A stretch of 64,000 bases of DNA, from contig JBMNHK010000007.1 of the NCBI GenBank assembly GCA_050950345.1, positions 372,001 through 436,000 on the forward strand, given 5' to 3'. Within the stretch, counting starts at the first letter, position 1; every line of letters starts with the position of its first letter. Origin of the DNA: Pelotomaculum_C sp050950345. GTDB lineage: Bacteria > Bacillota > Desulfotomaculia > Desulfotomaculales > Pelotomaculaceae. Below the pieces are notes generated by a model that was not told the origin of the DNA, made no database searches, and worked only from the letters and a program-made list of their open reading frames with translations. This document shows, one piece after another, positions 33,860-47,172 of the stretch. A program made the translations under genes and the position numbers.

Positions 33860-35017
33860 TTGCGCCGGATTTATCTTGATCACAGCGGAACCACGCCTGT
33901 GGAGCCGCTTGTTGCTGATGAAATATACCGCTTTTTGACCGGAGACAATTTTGGTAATCCCTCCAGCCATCATTTTTTTGGTTATACTGTCAAAGAGGCT
34001 GTGGATCTGGCCAGAGAAAATGTTGCCCGGGCTCTTGGGGCTGATTTTGACGAGATTGTCTTTACCAGCGGTGGTACCGAAGCCGACAACCTGGCCATTC
34101 ATGGAGCCGCTACAACAAATCTTAACAAGGGCAACCATATTATCACCAGCGCCGTTGAACACCACGCCGTATTAAACACCGTCAAGGCCCTGGGTCAACA
34201 GGGTTTCGAGACCACCTTTTTGCCTGTTGACCGCTATGGCATGGTAAACCTGGAAGATGTAAAAGATGCTATTACAGAGCAAACTACTCTAATTACCATC
34301 ATGCATGCCAATAATGAAGTAGGCACGATTATGCCTGTGGCCGAAATCGGCAAGCTGGCCCGGGAGCGAGGGATAATCTTCCATATCGACGCGGTGCAAA
34401 GCTTCGGCAAAATCCCTGTGGATGTCAACGCCTTAAACTGCGACCTGCTGACAATTTCCGGCCACAAAATCTACGGACCGAAAGGCATTGGCGCCCTGTA
34501 CATCCGCAAAGGTACCAGCTGGAAGCAAACACTGCTGCACGGCGGGGCCCAGGAGCGGCTGCGGCGGGCCGGTACGGAAAACATTCCCGGGATCATCGGA
34601 CTGGGTAAAGCCGCCGAATTGGCCATGAATCGCCTGGAGGAGGAAAACAGCCGTTTAATGTCTTTAAGGGACAGGCTGATCAAAGGGATAACCGGTAGTA
34701 TCAGCGGCGCTCATTTGACCGGACATCCGGTGCAGCGTCTGCCCAATCACGCCAGTTTTTGCTTCGAAAATATCGAAGGTGAATCCCTGTTGCATGAACT
34801 TGACCTGAAAGGAGTGGCTGCTTCTACAGGTTCTGCCTGCACCGCGGGTTCCCTGGAGCCCTCCCATGTGCTCATGGCTATGGGGGTTCCACCCTACCTG
34901 GCTTATGGTTCTCTGCGCCTGACCCTGGGGCGGGCCAACACAGAAGCGGATATGGATTATATTTTGTCCATCATTGGTCCGATTATAGAAGAATTACGCG
35001 CCGCTTCGCCCATATAG
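33860..35017 (+). CDS. Cysteine desulfurase (NifS/IscS family)
   Basis: 385 residues, TTG start 9 bp after AAGGGGG. PLP enzyme taking sulfur from cysteine for Fe-S clusters or tRNA thiolation. Motifs: IYLDHSGTTPVEP, TSGGTEADNLAIHGA, AVEHHAVLN, the PLP lysine in SGHKIYGPKGIGALY, and the sulfur-carrying Cys in STGSACTAGSLEPSHVL. A possible extended -10, TGGCATAAT, is at 33819-33827. No iscU or thiI is adjacent, so the acceptor is unclear. Confidence 0.93.
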   Translation: MRRIYLDHSGTTPVEPLVADEIYRFLTGDNFGNPSSHHFFGYTVKEAVDLARENVARALGADFDEIVFTSGGTEADNLAIHGAATTNLNKGNHIITSAVEHHAVLNTVKALGQQGFETTFLPVDRYGMVNLEDVKDAITEQTTLITIMHANNEVGTIMPVAEIGKLARERGIIFHIDAVQSFGKIPVDVNALNCDLLTISGHKIYGPKGIGALYIRKGTSWKQTLLHGGAQERLRRAGTENIPGIIGLGKAAELAMNRLEEENSRLMSLRDRLIKGITGSISGAHLTGHPVQRLPNHASFCFENIEGESLLHELDLKGVAASTGSACTAGSLEPSHVLMAMGVPPYLAYGSLRLTLGRANTEADMDYILSIIGPIIEELRAASPI

Positions 35018-35147
35018 CCCCTATTGAAGGAAAATAATTCAGGATAAAACTTTTTGCATACTGCTCGTATTGTTAAGTCTCTCTTATTGCTTCGTATACA
35101 GTCTTTCTGCTAAAATTAGTTGGGATTAACGGGGAGGAGGGGTGCCT

Positions 35148-35921
35148 ATGATTCTGGTGTTTGATGTGGGTAATACCAATATGGTCCTGGGTGTCTACAA
35201 AAATCGTGAGCTTATTGCCCACTGGCGTTTGTCCACCAACCGCAACAGCACCTCTGATGAATACGGCATTATGCTCAAAGATTTGTTCGATATTGCGGGA
35301 TTGAAGATGAAATCCATTGAAGCCATGGTTATTTCCACGGTGGTACCGCCCATAACTTATACGCTGGAGAAAATGTGTAATAAGTACCTTGATATTGATC
35401 CTTTGGTTGTGGGGCCGGGGATAAAGACAGGGCTGCCTGTGAAATACGAAAATCCCAAAGAGGTTGGGGCCGATCGCATAGTCAATGCCGTGGCCGCTAT
35501 CGAAAAATATGGTTATCCTTTGGTAATTGTTGACTTTGGGACTGCTACGACCTTTTGTGCCATCAGCGATAAAGGTGAATACCTGGGTGGAGCTATTGCT
35601 CCAGGTATCGGCACCTCCACGGAAGCCCTGTTCACCAGGGCTGCCAAGCTGCCGCGGATCGAAATTGTTAAGCCCGCCGGGATTATTGGCCGCAACACGG
35701 TTAACAGCATGCAGTCCGGGATATTTTATGGGTTTGTAGGCCAGGTGGATGAGATCTCCCGGCGGATGAAAGAGGAACTGGGTCCCAATACCAGGGTGAT
35801 TGCCACGGGGGGATTGGCCCAGCTGATCTCAGAAGCCAGTGTCACCATCGAAAAGGTGGATCCTTTCCTGACCCTGGAAGGCTTGCTGTTAATCTATGAG
35901 AGGAATTTGAATACCAGGTGA
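35148..35921 (+). CDS. coaX: Type III pantothenate kinase
   Basis: 257 residues from the ATG at 35148 (GGAGGAGGGG 7 bp upstream; the GTG at 35142 is too close). First step of CoA synthesis from pantothenate. ASKHA-type motifs: VFDVGNTNMVLGVY, VGADRIVNAVAA, VDFGTATTFCAIS and GGAIAPGIGTSTEAL. The last four bases overlap the dusB start, so they are coupled. Confidence 0.95.
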   Translation: MILVFDVGNTNMVLGVYKNRELIAHWRLSTNRNSTSDEYGIMLKDLFDIAGLKMKSIEAMVISTVVPPITYTLEKMCNKYLDIDPLVVGPGIKTGLPVKYENPKEVGADRIVNAVAAIEKYGYPLVIVDFGTATTFCAISDKGEYLGGAIAPGIGTSTEALFTRAAKLPRIEIVKPAGIIGRNTVNSMQSGIFYGFVGQVDEISRRMKEELGPNTRVIATGGLAQLISEASVTIEKVDPFLTLEGLLLIYERNLNTR

Positions 35922-36892
35922 AAATAGGGAATGTCCGACTGGCAAATCAGGTTATTGCTGCTCCCATGGCGGGTATTACCGACAAAACTTTTCGCATCTT
36001 AGCTAAAGAAGCCGGCTGCGGCCTGGTCTACACCGAAATGGTGAGTGATCAGGCTCTTTTGTATGGCAACGTTAAAACAGGCGCGATTATGGACATTGCC
36101 GGCGAAACCGGCCCGGTAGCCGTGCAGATTTTTGGTTCCGAGCCTGATTACATGTCCAGGGCGGCAGCCATTGTGGAAAGCAGAGGAGCTGCGTTAATCG
36201 ACATCAATATGGGTTGTCCCACCCCCAAAATTGTCAAAAACGGCGAGGGCTGTGCTCTGATGAGAGAACCCGAGCGGGCTGTGCGCATTGTCAAGGCAGT
36301 GGTTGAGCGGGTTAAGCTGCCGGTTACCGTAAAAATGCGTAAAGGTTGGGACGAAAAAACAGTTAACGCGGTGGAATTGGCTCAGGCAGTGGCTGAGGCG
36401 GGGGCGGCGGCAATTACCATCCACGGGCGCACCCGGGCCCAGTTTTACAGCGGAAAAGCTGATTGGAGCATCATCAGGGCAGTCAAAGAAGCGGTTAAGG
36501 TGCCGGTCATCGGCAACGGTGATATTTGGAGCCCTGATGATGCCAGGGCCATGCTGGAAGAGACCGGTTGCGATGCTGTCATGATCGGCCGGGCCAGTCT
36601 GGGCAATCCCTGGATTTTCTCACGCACAGTCCACTTTCTGAAATGTGGTGAGTTGCTGCCGGGTCCCAGACCGGCCGAGTTGCTGGCTATGGCCAGGAGG
36701 CACCTGGAGCTTTTGGTGCAGTTCAAGGGAGAACGTGTAGCTGTCTGGGAGATGCGCAAGCACGCCGCCTGGTATACAAAAGGCCTGCGGGGGGCAGCTA
36801 GATTGCGGGATTTAATCAATAAGGCCAGGTCCCGGGAGGAAATCACAGGCCTGTTGCAGCAGTTTGCCACCACCCTGGAGCATGAAGAGTGA
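35918..36892 (+). CDS. dusB: tRNA-dihydrouridine synthase
   Basis: 324 residues from the GTG at 35918 that overlaps the coaX stop. FMN enzyme reducing uridines in tRNA. Motifs: APMAGITDKTFR, INMGCPTPKIV followed by NGEGCALM with the catalytic Cys, TVKMRKGWD, ITIHGRTRAQFY and VIGNGDIWSPDDA. The coaX-dusB pairing is common in this group. Followed by a terminator. Confidence 0.95.
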   Translation: MKIGNVRLANQVIAAPMAGITDKTFRILAKEAGCGLVYTEMVSDQALLYGNVKTGAIMDIAGETGPVAVQIFGSEPDYMSRAAAIVESRGAALIDINMGCPTPKIVKNGEGCALMREPERAVRIVKAVVERVKLPVTVKMRKGWDEKTVNAVELAQAVAEAGAAAITIHGRTRAQFYSGKADWSIIRAVKEAVKVPVIGNGDIWSPDDARAMLEETGCDAVMIGRASLGNPWIFSRTVHFLKCGELLPGPRPAELLAMARRHLELLVQFKGERVAVWEMRKHAAWYTKGLRGAARLRDLINKARSREEITGLLQQFATTLEHEE

Positions 36893-36918
36893 TTATAGTG
36901 AATAAAATAATTTCACCC

Positions 36919-36945
36919 AGACCTTGCATAAGGGTCTACTTTTTT
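36919..36945 (+). terminator. Rho-independent terminator after dusB
   Basis: AGACC pairs with GGTCT over a 9-nt loop partly closed by further pairs, followed by ACTTTTTTG. Confidence 0.65.
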
Positions 36946-37070
36946 GTTAGTATTTAGGGTGTATAATGTGTGTACATATTTGTGCACATGATTAGGTTCG
37001 GGGGGTTTTGTTGCGCAAAGCCCACGAAATAGTCATTTAAGCTGGGTGTGGAACACGGAAGGTGAAAGCT

Positions 37071-37595
37071 TTGAGTTTAATCCGCCTGGGGGATAAAGTT
37101 ATCAGCAGGCGCAAGATCGACCAGGCTATAGATGAAATCCTCAGGTTAAGGGTTAATGGTTTGACCCAGGCTGAGGTAGCCAGCCGCATGGGCGTTGACC
37201 GCCCCCTGATATCCAGGGTCGAGTGTCTGGGTGAAATAAGGAAAGGCAGCCGTCTGGCGGTCATTGGTTTTCCTATCCTGAATAAAGATGAAATAAAGGC
37301 TGCTCTGGAAGGCGAAGGGGTCGAGCTGATCCTGATTTTGTCGGAAAAAGAGCGGTGGAAGTACCTGGAGGAAAAGAGCGGCTTAACTCTGTTTGATACA
37401 CTGATGGAAACCATAGCCAGGCTGCATTCCTATGACCAAGTTGTGGTTATAGGTTCCAATAAAAGGATTAAGATAATTGAAGCCGTCCTTGATAAAGAGG
37501 TCATCGGGTATGAAATAGGTGAGTCCCCAATTCGGGAAGATAAATATGTTGATCCCGAAAATATTATTGAACTGATCAGAGCCATCAAGGGATAG
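37071..37595 (+). CDS. HTH transcriptional regulator paired with the acyl-ACP-reductase-like gene
   Basis: 174 residues from the TTG at 37071 (GGAAGGTG upstream). The N-terminal half has an XRE-like helix-turn-helix (VNGLTQAEVASRMGVDR, then PLISRVECLGEIRKG). The C-terminal half looks like a small alpha/beta sensing domain (LAVIGFPILNKDE, QVVVIGSNKRIKIIEAVL). The ligand is unknown. Only 12 bp separate it from the next gene, so it is probably co-transcribed with and controls it. Confidence 0.7.
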   Translation: MSLIRLGDKVISRRKIDQAIDEILRLRVNGLTQAEVASRMGVDRPLISRVECLGEIRKGSRLAVIGFPILNKDEIKAALEGEGVELILILSEKERWKYLEEKSGLTLFDTLMETIARLHSYDQVVVIGSNKRIKIIEAVLDKEVIGYEIGESPIREDKYVDPENIIELIRAIKG

Positions 37596-37607
37596 GAGGT
37601 AACCACC

Positions 37608-38684
37608 CTGCAGAACTTTGCTTTTATGATTCACCCCATGGACGCCGGCGATGTAAGCCGTAAATTTAAATTTGCCAAATATCTCCCTGATCGTCTTATT
37701 GAGCAGGTGTTTGCCAGATTGCCTGCGTTGAAAGTGGCTGATATTAGCGGTATCCGTTCACCCCTGACGGAAGCGGAAGGCTGGTTTATCGCCTGTCCCC
37801 TGACTGCCAATATGATGCTGAGCCTGCCGCAGGATTATGTGTTAAACAAGATTATCCAGGGCGGGCGCCTGGCGGAAAAACTGGGCGCCAGGATCCTGGG
37901 TTTGGGTGCTTTCACCAAGGTGGTGGGAGATGCAGGCCTGACAGTGGCTAAACAGCTTAAAATACCTGTCACTACCGGCAACAGCTACACCGTGGCTACT
38001 GCTGTCGAATCAACCAAAATGGCAGCTGCCGTTATGGGGCATGATATTAAAAATGCTAATATAGTAGTCCTGGGCGCTACCGGCGCCATTGGACGCATCT
38101 GCTCCTTAATGCTGGCCCGGGAAGCCCGCAGTTTGACCCTGGTGGCCCGTACGGAAAGCAAGCTGGAGGAACTGGCGAAAAAGATCCTCTATGACACCGG
38201 GCTGGCTGTCAAGGTAACCTCGGACACCGGCAAAGCGCTGCGTGCTGCGGATGTAATTATTACGGTCACAAGTTCGGTAGATACCGTTATTGAGCCGGAA
38301 GACTTGAAGCCGGGAGCGGTGATCTGCGATGTGGCCAGACCCCGGGATGTTTCTGCCCGGGTGTCCGAGCTGCGGGATGATGTCCTGGTCATCGAGGGTG
38401 GCGTGGTAGAAGTCCCGGGTGATGTAGAGTTTAATCTCAATTTTGGTTTCCCGCCGGGCATGGCCTATGCCTGTATGGCGGAAACGATTATCCTGGCTCT
38501 GGAGAATCGTTATGAGAGCTTCACTTTAGGCCGGGAGTTGACCATGGAACAAGTGGAAGAAATTGCCGCTCTGGCTAAAAAACACGGTTTTAAGTTGGGT
38601 GGCTTCCGCAGTTTTGGCCGGGCCCTCACGGACGAGGCAATAGACTTGATCAAAAAACGCGCCGGGCAAAATAAACCGGCTTGA
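37608..38684 (+). CDS. Long-chain acyl-ACP reductase (AAR)-like NAD(P) oxidoreductase
   Basis: 358 residues if it starts at the CTG at 37608, 7 bp after TAGGAGGT; the first in-frame ATG (37626) is 25 bp from that site. The layout matches cyanobacterial fatty acyl-ACP reductase: FAFMIHPMDAGDVSRKF at the start, GLGAFTKVVGDAGL, TTGNSYTVATAVE, then a Rossmann motif VVLGATGAIGRICSLML and VARTESKLEELA. It ends with GMAYACMAETIILALE, whose Cys (about residue 289) aligns with the catalytic Cys of AAR. It may reduce an acyl thioester to an aldehyde. Such genes are often labelled shikimate or saccharopine dehydrogenase. No aldehyde decarbonylase is nearby. Confidence 0.7.
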   Translation: MQNFAFMIHPMDAGDVSRKFKFAKYLPDRLIEQVFARLPALKVADISGIRSPLTEAEGWFIACPLTANMMLSLPQDYVLNKIIQGGRLAEKLGARILGLGAFTKVVGDAGLTVAKQLKIPVTTGNSYTVATAVESTKMAAAVMGHDIKNANIVVLGATGAIGRICSLMLAREARSLTLVARTESKLEELAKKILYDTGLAVKVTSDTGKALRAADVIITVTSSVDTVIEPEDLKPGAVICDVARPRDVSARVSELRDDVLVIEGGVVEVPGDVEFNLNFGFPPGMAYACMAETIILALENRYESFTLGRELTMEQVEEIAALAKKHGFKLGGFRSFGRALTDEAIDLIKKRAGQNKPA

Positions 38685-38696
38685 ATTAACATAGCC

Positions 38697-38725
38697 TTGA
38701 CAAAACAAGGTCGCCTTTTTATAAT
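38697..38725 (+). promoter_or_regulatory. Consensus sigma-A promoter for greA-lysS
   Basis: TTGACA (38697-38702), 17-bp spacer, TATAAT (38720-38725). It starts 13 bp after the upstream stop and implies a leader of about 215 nt before greA. Confidence 0.85.
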
Positions 38726-38947
38726 GTGTAAAAAAGGTTACAGGCTTGTTCCCCACATATCAATTTTTCTGGCAATGGAATTTCATTGTTTTATTTTTTG
38801 TCAATGTTGGCCCAATGAGCACTGCAGGAGGTTATTTTGCAGTGCTTTGAGTGTAGTATAGGGCTTTTTGCCGGAGATAACATAATTGTAGGGTGCCGAC
38901 ATATATTGTCTTATCGTGCTTTATTACATGTATAAGGAGATAGCGTC
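38726..38947 (+). other. Long leader of greA with a hairpin exposing GGAGG
   Basis: No gene is seen. AGCACTGCA (38818-38826) and TGCAGTGCT (38838-38846) form a perfect 9-bp stem whose loop is GGAGGTTATTT. A smaller CAATG/CATTG stem lies near 38773-38789. The function is not known. Confidence 0.5.
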
Positions 38948-39424
38948 ATGAAGGAAAAGGAAGTCATCCTTACACTGGATGGTCTTAAAAAACTCGAGGA
39001 TGAGCTGGAGGAGCTTAAATCAGTAAAGCGGCGAGAGGTTGCCGAGAGGATTAAGCAGGCGATTAGCTTTGGTGACATCAGCGAGAATTCAGAATATGAG
39101 GATGCCAAAAACGAGCAGGCCTTTATCGAGGGCAGTATTGCGGAGAAGGAGAAAATGCTGCGCAATGCCAGGATCATCGATGATGAAAATATAGATACCG
39201 ATATAGTATCTATAGGCTCTACCGTGCTTTTAAGAGACCTGGATAGTGGTGACGAGTTTACTTATACGATAGTAGGTTCAGTGGAGGCCAACCCTGCGGC
39301 TAATAAGATATCGAATGAGTCTCCTGTAGGCAAGGCGATACTGGGACAACCCAAGGAGCAGATCGTAGAGATTGATGTGCCGGTAGGCCAATTGAAATAT
39401 CAAATCATCGATATAATGCGTTAA
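38948..39424 (+). CDS. greA: Transcription elongation factor GreA
   Basis: 158 residues. Stimulates transcript cleavage in backtracked RNA polymerase. The N-terminal coiled coil (LTLDGLKKLEDELEELKS, then ENSEYEDAKNEQAFIEG) holds the acidic tip, and a C-terminal FKBP-like domain includes SPVGKAILGQPKEQ. ATG 38948 with AAGGAGATAG upstream. Co-transcribed with lysS. Confidence 0.96.
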   Translation: MKEKEVILTLDGLKKLEDELEELKSVKRREVAERIKQAISFGDISENSEYEDAKNEQAFIEGSIAEKEKMLRNARIIDDENIDTDIVSIGSTVLLRDLDSGDEFTYTIVGSVEANPAANKISNESPVGKAILGQPKEQIVEIDVPVGQLKYQIIDIMR

Positions 39425-39448
39425 AGAACTGAGGGGATTTATTGAATT

Positions 39449-40960
39449 ATGTCAGAGCGAAAGAATGCTACGCCGGATATATCCGAGCAGCGGGAAGAAG
39501 ATTTAAATGAATTAATGCAAATCCGGCGCGAGAAGCTTGAGGATTTGCGAAGCCGGGGTATCGAACCCTATGGCGGCCGGTTCGACAGGACACATTATGC
39601 CAGTGAAATCCTGGATGATTTTGAGGAACTTGAAGACCAGAATGTTGTGGTGGCAGGCCGGATTATGTCCCGCCGGGGTATGGGCAAGGCCACTTTTGCC
39701 CATATTCAGGACGGCACCCGGCAGGTTCAAATCTACCTGCGCTCCAATGAAATTGGCAAGGAAGCTTATGATCTGTTCAAAAAGCTCGATGTAGGCGACA
39801 TTGTCGGGATCAGCGGCAAAGTTTTTAAGACTAAGATGGGTGAGATAACGATTGCCGTGGAGAGCTTTACCCTTTTGTCTAAGTCATTAAGGCCATTGCC
39901 TGAGAAATGGCACGGCTTGAAGGACGTGGAGCTGCGCTACAGGCAGCGTTATGTGGATTTGATTGTCAATCCCAAGGTGAAAGAAGTGTTTGTTTACAGG
40001 AGCAAGATCATCCGGGGCATCCGGAGTCTCCTGGATGAAAAGGGTTTTCTTGAAGTTGAGACACCAATGATGCAAACAATTGCCGGTGGCGCTGAGGCGC
40101 GCCCCTTTATCACCCATCACAACGCTTTGGACATCAATCTTTTTTTGCGGATTGCTCCCGAATTATATTTAAAGCGCCTTTTGGTGGGCGGTTTTGAAAA
40201 AGTCTACGAAATCAACCGCAACTTCCGCAACGAGGGTATCTCCACCAAGCATAACCCCGAGTTTACTATGCTGGAGCTCTACCAGGCTTATGCTGATTTC
40301 AACGTGATGATGGATCTAGCCGAAGAATTGGTGTCTACTGTGGCTGACCAGGTAATGGGGACCACCAGGATTAACTATGAGGAAACTGTTATCGACCTAT
40401 CGCCCGGTTGGGCGAGGATCCCCATGCTGGAGGCTGTGAAATTACACTCCGGTTTGGATTTTACCAGCTTCAAGGATGCTGCGGCAGCAATACAGGCGAC
40501 CCGGGAAGCTGATTTGGGTATAGAGCTGGATGATACGGATAGCTGGGGTTCGGTATTAAACAAGGTTTTTGATGAGGTAGTGGAGCCTAAACTGATCCAG
40601 CCCACTTTCATTATGGACTATCCTGTAGAACTATCCCCGCTGGCTAAGCGCAAGGCGGACAACCCGAATTTGACGGATCGTTTTGAACTCTTTATTTATG
40701 GGCGCGAGATGGCCAATGCCTTTTCCGAGCTAAATGATCCTATTGATCAGAAGAACCGGTTTCTTAAACAGGTTGAGAAGCGCAAAGCCGGAGATGAAGA
40801 GGCGCATATGATGGATGAAGACTACATTAATGCCCTGGAATACGGCATGCCGCCGGCCGGTGGTATGGGTATCGGGATTGACAGGTTGGTAATGCTGTTG
40901 ACCGGCGCTACTTCCATACGTGATGTTCTGTTATTCCCGCTGATGAAACCCCGGGACTAG
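39449..40960 (+). CDS. lysS: Lysyl-tRNA synthetase, class II
   Basis: 503 residues. The N-terminal OB-fold anticodon domain (VVVAGRIMSRRGMGKATFAH) is followed by the class II core. Motif 1 lies around ETPMMQTIAGGAEARPF, motif 2 is NRNFRNEGISTKHNPEFT, and motif 3 is GGMGIGIDRLVMLL. Sits 24 bp after greA, the standard pairing in Firmicutes. A terminator follows, then the rRNA operon. Confidence 0.97.
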   Translation: MSERKNATPDISEQREEDLNELMQIRREKLEDLRSRGIEPYGGRFDRTHYASEILDDFEELEDQNVVVAGRIMSRRGMGKATFAHIQDGTRQVQIYLRSNEIGKEAYDLFKKLDVGDIVGISGKVFKTKMGEITIAVESFTLLSKSLRPLPEKWHGLKDVELRYRQRYVDLIVNPKVKEVFVYRSKIIRGIRSLLDEKGFLEVETPMMQTIAGGAEARPFITHHNALDINLFLRIAPELYLKRLLVGGFEKVYEINRNFRNEGISTKHNPEFTMLELYQAYADFNVMMDLAEELVSTVADQVMGTTRINYEETVIDLSPGWARIPMLEAVKLHSGLDFTSFKDAAAAIQATREADLGIELDDTDSWGSVLNKVFDEVVEPKLIQPTFIMDYPVELSPLAKRKADNPNLTDRFELFIYGREMANAFSELNDPIDQKNRFLKQVEKRKAGDEEAHMMDEDYINALEYGMPPAGGMGIGIDRLVMLLTGATSIRDVLLFPLMKPRD

Positions 40961-40986
40961 CTTGCAATTAGTAAGATATTTAGATC

Positions 40987-41023
40987 ATACTCCCGGACAA
41001 ATTGAGGCCCGGGAGTATTTTTT
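40987..41023 (+). terminator. Rho-independent terminator after lysS
   Basis: ATACTCCCGG pairs perfectly with CCGGGAGTAT, followed by six T. Confidence 0.9.
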
Positions 41024-41051
41024 CCCCGGTGAAATTTATATGGGGATCATA

Positions 41052-41081
41052 TTGACAAGTGGTCTATTCATATGTTAACAT
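41052..41081 (+). promoter_or_regulatory. Candidate rrn promoter
   Basis: TTGACA (41052-41057), 18-bp spacer, TAACAT (41076-41081), about 310 bp before the 16S gene. Confidence 0.6.
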
Positions 41082-41392
41082 GATCATCTAGATTGGTGAA
41101 CTTACTAGCTGTGTTGAAAAACCGGCAGTCCATGTTAACGGGTAGAAGATACCAGTTGACGAAAAGCTGGTAAGGATGATAAGATAAAAGATGTCGCTAT
41201 GAAGAGCGACGTGGTCTTTGAAAACTAAACAGTGGATGGATGTAAACACATGACTCTCGTCAAAGTAAACTAAAACGAGCAGTACATTCCAAAGCGGCTC
41301 GGGATAAATATATTACGAGACGCGACAACGAGTGAGAAGCGCAAGAAGCGCAGGCTCACAAACATATGAGCGAGATTAAACTTTTCAAATAT
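41082..41392 (+). other. rRNA leader region
   Basis: No ORF. It contains CTTTGAAAACTAAACAG at about 41216-41232, a sequence typical of Firmicute rRNA leaders and spacers that recurs as CTTTGAAAACTGCACAG at about 43362 before the 23S gene. Probably antitermination and processing sequence. Confidence 0.55.
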
Positions 41393-43009
<1,617 letters not shown>

Positions 43010-43014
43010 TATAT

Positions 43015-43035
43015 CAGACGTCAGACGACTGATAA
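43015..43035 (+). repeat. Heptad repeat in the 16S-tRNA spacer
   Basis: CAGACGT, CAGACGA, CTGATAA in register, within the near-palindrome TATCAG...CTGATA (43012-43034). Same unit as in the 16S insertion. Confidence 0.7.
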
Positions 43036-43084
43036 CTCCCAGGTCGATACATCCATCGACACACTGTTTAGTTTTGAGAGACCG

Positions 43085-43161
<77 letters not shown>

Positions 43162-43170
43162 TTGTTAGAA

Positions 43171-43256
43171 GTGAGAAATGAGAAGTGGGAATAGAAGGAA
43201 TTCGCCGGAGGCGAATTCCAACAATAATCTCACCTCCAACATCTCACATCTCACAT
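43171..43256 (+). repeat. Heptad-repeat hairpin between the two spacer tRNAs
   Basis: Left arm GTGAGAA, ATGAGAA, GTGGGAA, TAGAAGG. A perfect 10-bp hairpin follows, GGAATTCGCC (43197-43206) / GGCGAATTCC (43210-43219). Right arm CTCACCT, CCAACAT, CTCACAT, CTCACAT. Same architecture as the 16S V1 insertion, with a different heptad and the same GGAATTCGC core. Confidence 0.75.
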
Positions 43257-43263
43257 CACAAAC

Positions 43264-43339
43264 GGGGGTGTAGCTCAGCTGGGAGAGCACCTGCCTTGCA
43301 AGCAGGGGGTCAGCGGTTCGAATCCGCTCATCTCCACCA
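43264..43339 (+). tRNA. tRNA-Ala (TGC)
   Basis: 76 nt. GGGGGTG pairs with CATCTCC (two G-T pairs), discriminator A, encoded CCA. Anticodon loop CTTGCAA, D-loop AGCTGGGAGAG, T-loop GGTTCGAATCC. Confidence 0.96.
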
Positions 43340-43551
43340 CTCTCAAAAAGGGAAAGACTGTTCTTTGAAAACTGCACAGCATAGTAGAACAAGAGTAACT
43401 AGAGCATAGCGGCTCGTCAGAGGCGAGCATGGCAAGGAAGTTGCGAAGGGAGTGCGCGGAGCGTAGTAATGCGTGAGCACAGGTAAGCGACTGACGCAGC
43501 CAGGCGAAGTCTATGGCGTGACGCGAAACGAGTTCTAAATAGCGCGAATTA

Positions 43552-46623
<3,072 letters not shown>

Positions 46624-46625
46624 AT

Positions 46626-46655
46626 CGGACGTCGGACGTTAGACGTCAGACGTCG
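46626..46655 (+). repeat. Four heptad repeats after the 23S gene
   Basis: CGGACGT, CGGACGT, TAGACGT, CAGACGT, CG in perfect 7-bp register, in the 23S-5S spacer. Confidence 0.8.
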
Positions 46656-46784
46656 TAAAAGAGCTAAAATTTTGTTCGAATATGCTGTACAGTTTTGAGG
46701 GAGCAGATTTAAAGGGAGAAGCAGTTTGTGTAAAGGTAAGGCTTACGGTTGCAAGCTGCAAAGACTTAAAAAAGGAAAAAAGTT

Positions 46785-46900
46785 TCTGGTGACAATATCG
46801 GAGGGGGTACACCCGTTCCCATCCCGAACACGGCAGTTAAGCCCTCCAGAGCCGATGGTACTTGGGGCGCAGGCCCCTGGGAGAGTAGGTCGTCGCCAGA
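46785..46900 (+). rRNA. rrf: 5S ribosomal RNA
   Basis: 116 nt. TCTGGTGACA pairs with the 3' end TCGTCGCCAGA. Contains CCCGTTCCCATCCCGAACACGG (interrupted here only by normal variation) and GGGAGAGTAGGTCGTCGCC. Confidence 0.96.
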
Positions 46901-46912
46901 ACAACTTTAAAG

Positions 46913-46948
46913 CCTCATGGTTAAACCAACCATGAGGTTTGTTTATTT
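46913..46948 (+). terminator. rrn terminator
   Basis: CCTCATGGTT pairs with AACCATGAGG over 5 nt, then TTTGTTTATTT. Confidence 0.8.
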
Positions 46949-46972
46949 ACTGCGTCTGGATATCTAATGACT

Positions 46973-47145
46973 ATGGTTTGACAACCATGGTGTTAATTAT
47001 TTTCTGATGTCCGACGAGCGATTGCCTCCTGGGCTGGTAGTGATTGGAGCATTACCTCTAGGGAGTAGGTTGTAAGTCTAAGCTTTATGGTTTGACAGCC
47101 TATGGGTTAATCATTTCCTGACGTCCGACGACTGACGACTGACGA
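46973..47145 (+). repeat. Two 45-bp imperfect direct repeats ending in heptad repeats
   Basis: Copy A (46973-47017) and copy B (47087-47131) both begin ATGGTTTGACA, share TTAAT and end CCGACGA, and are about 80% identical. Copy B runs on into CTGACGT, CCGACGA, CTGACGA, CTGACGA (47118-47145). A third partial TGTTTGACAACCC is at about 47151. No gene is present in 46901-47301; apart from these repeats and two terminators nothing was seen. Confidence 0.7.
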
Positions 47146-47172
47146 CCGAATTGTTTGACAACCCAAGGGTTA

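Noticed and set aside
43171..43256. CRISPR-like repeat array between the spacer tRNAs
   Set aside because: Units are contiguous 7-mers without spacers, so this is a tandem repeat and not a CRISPR.
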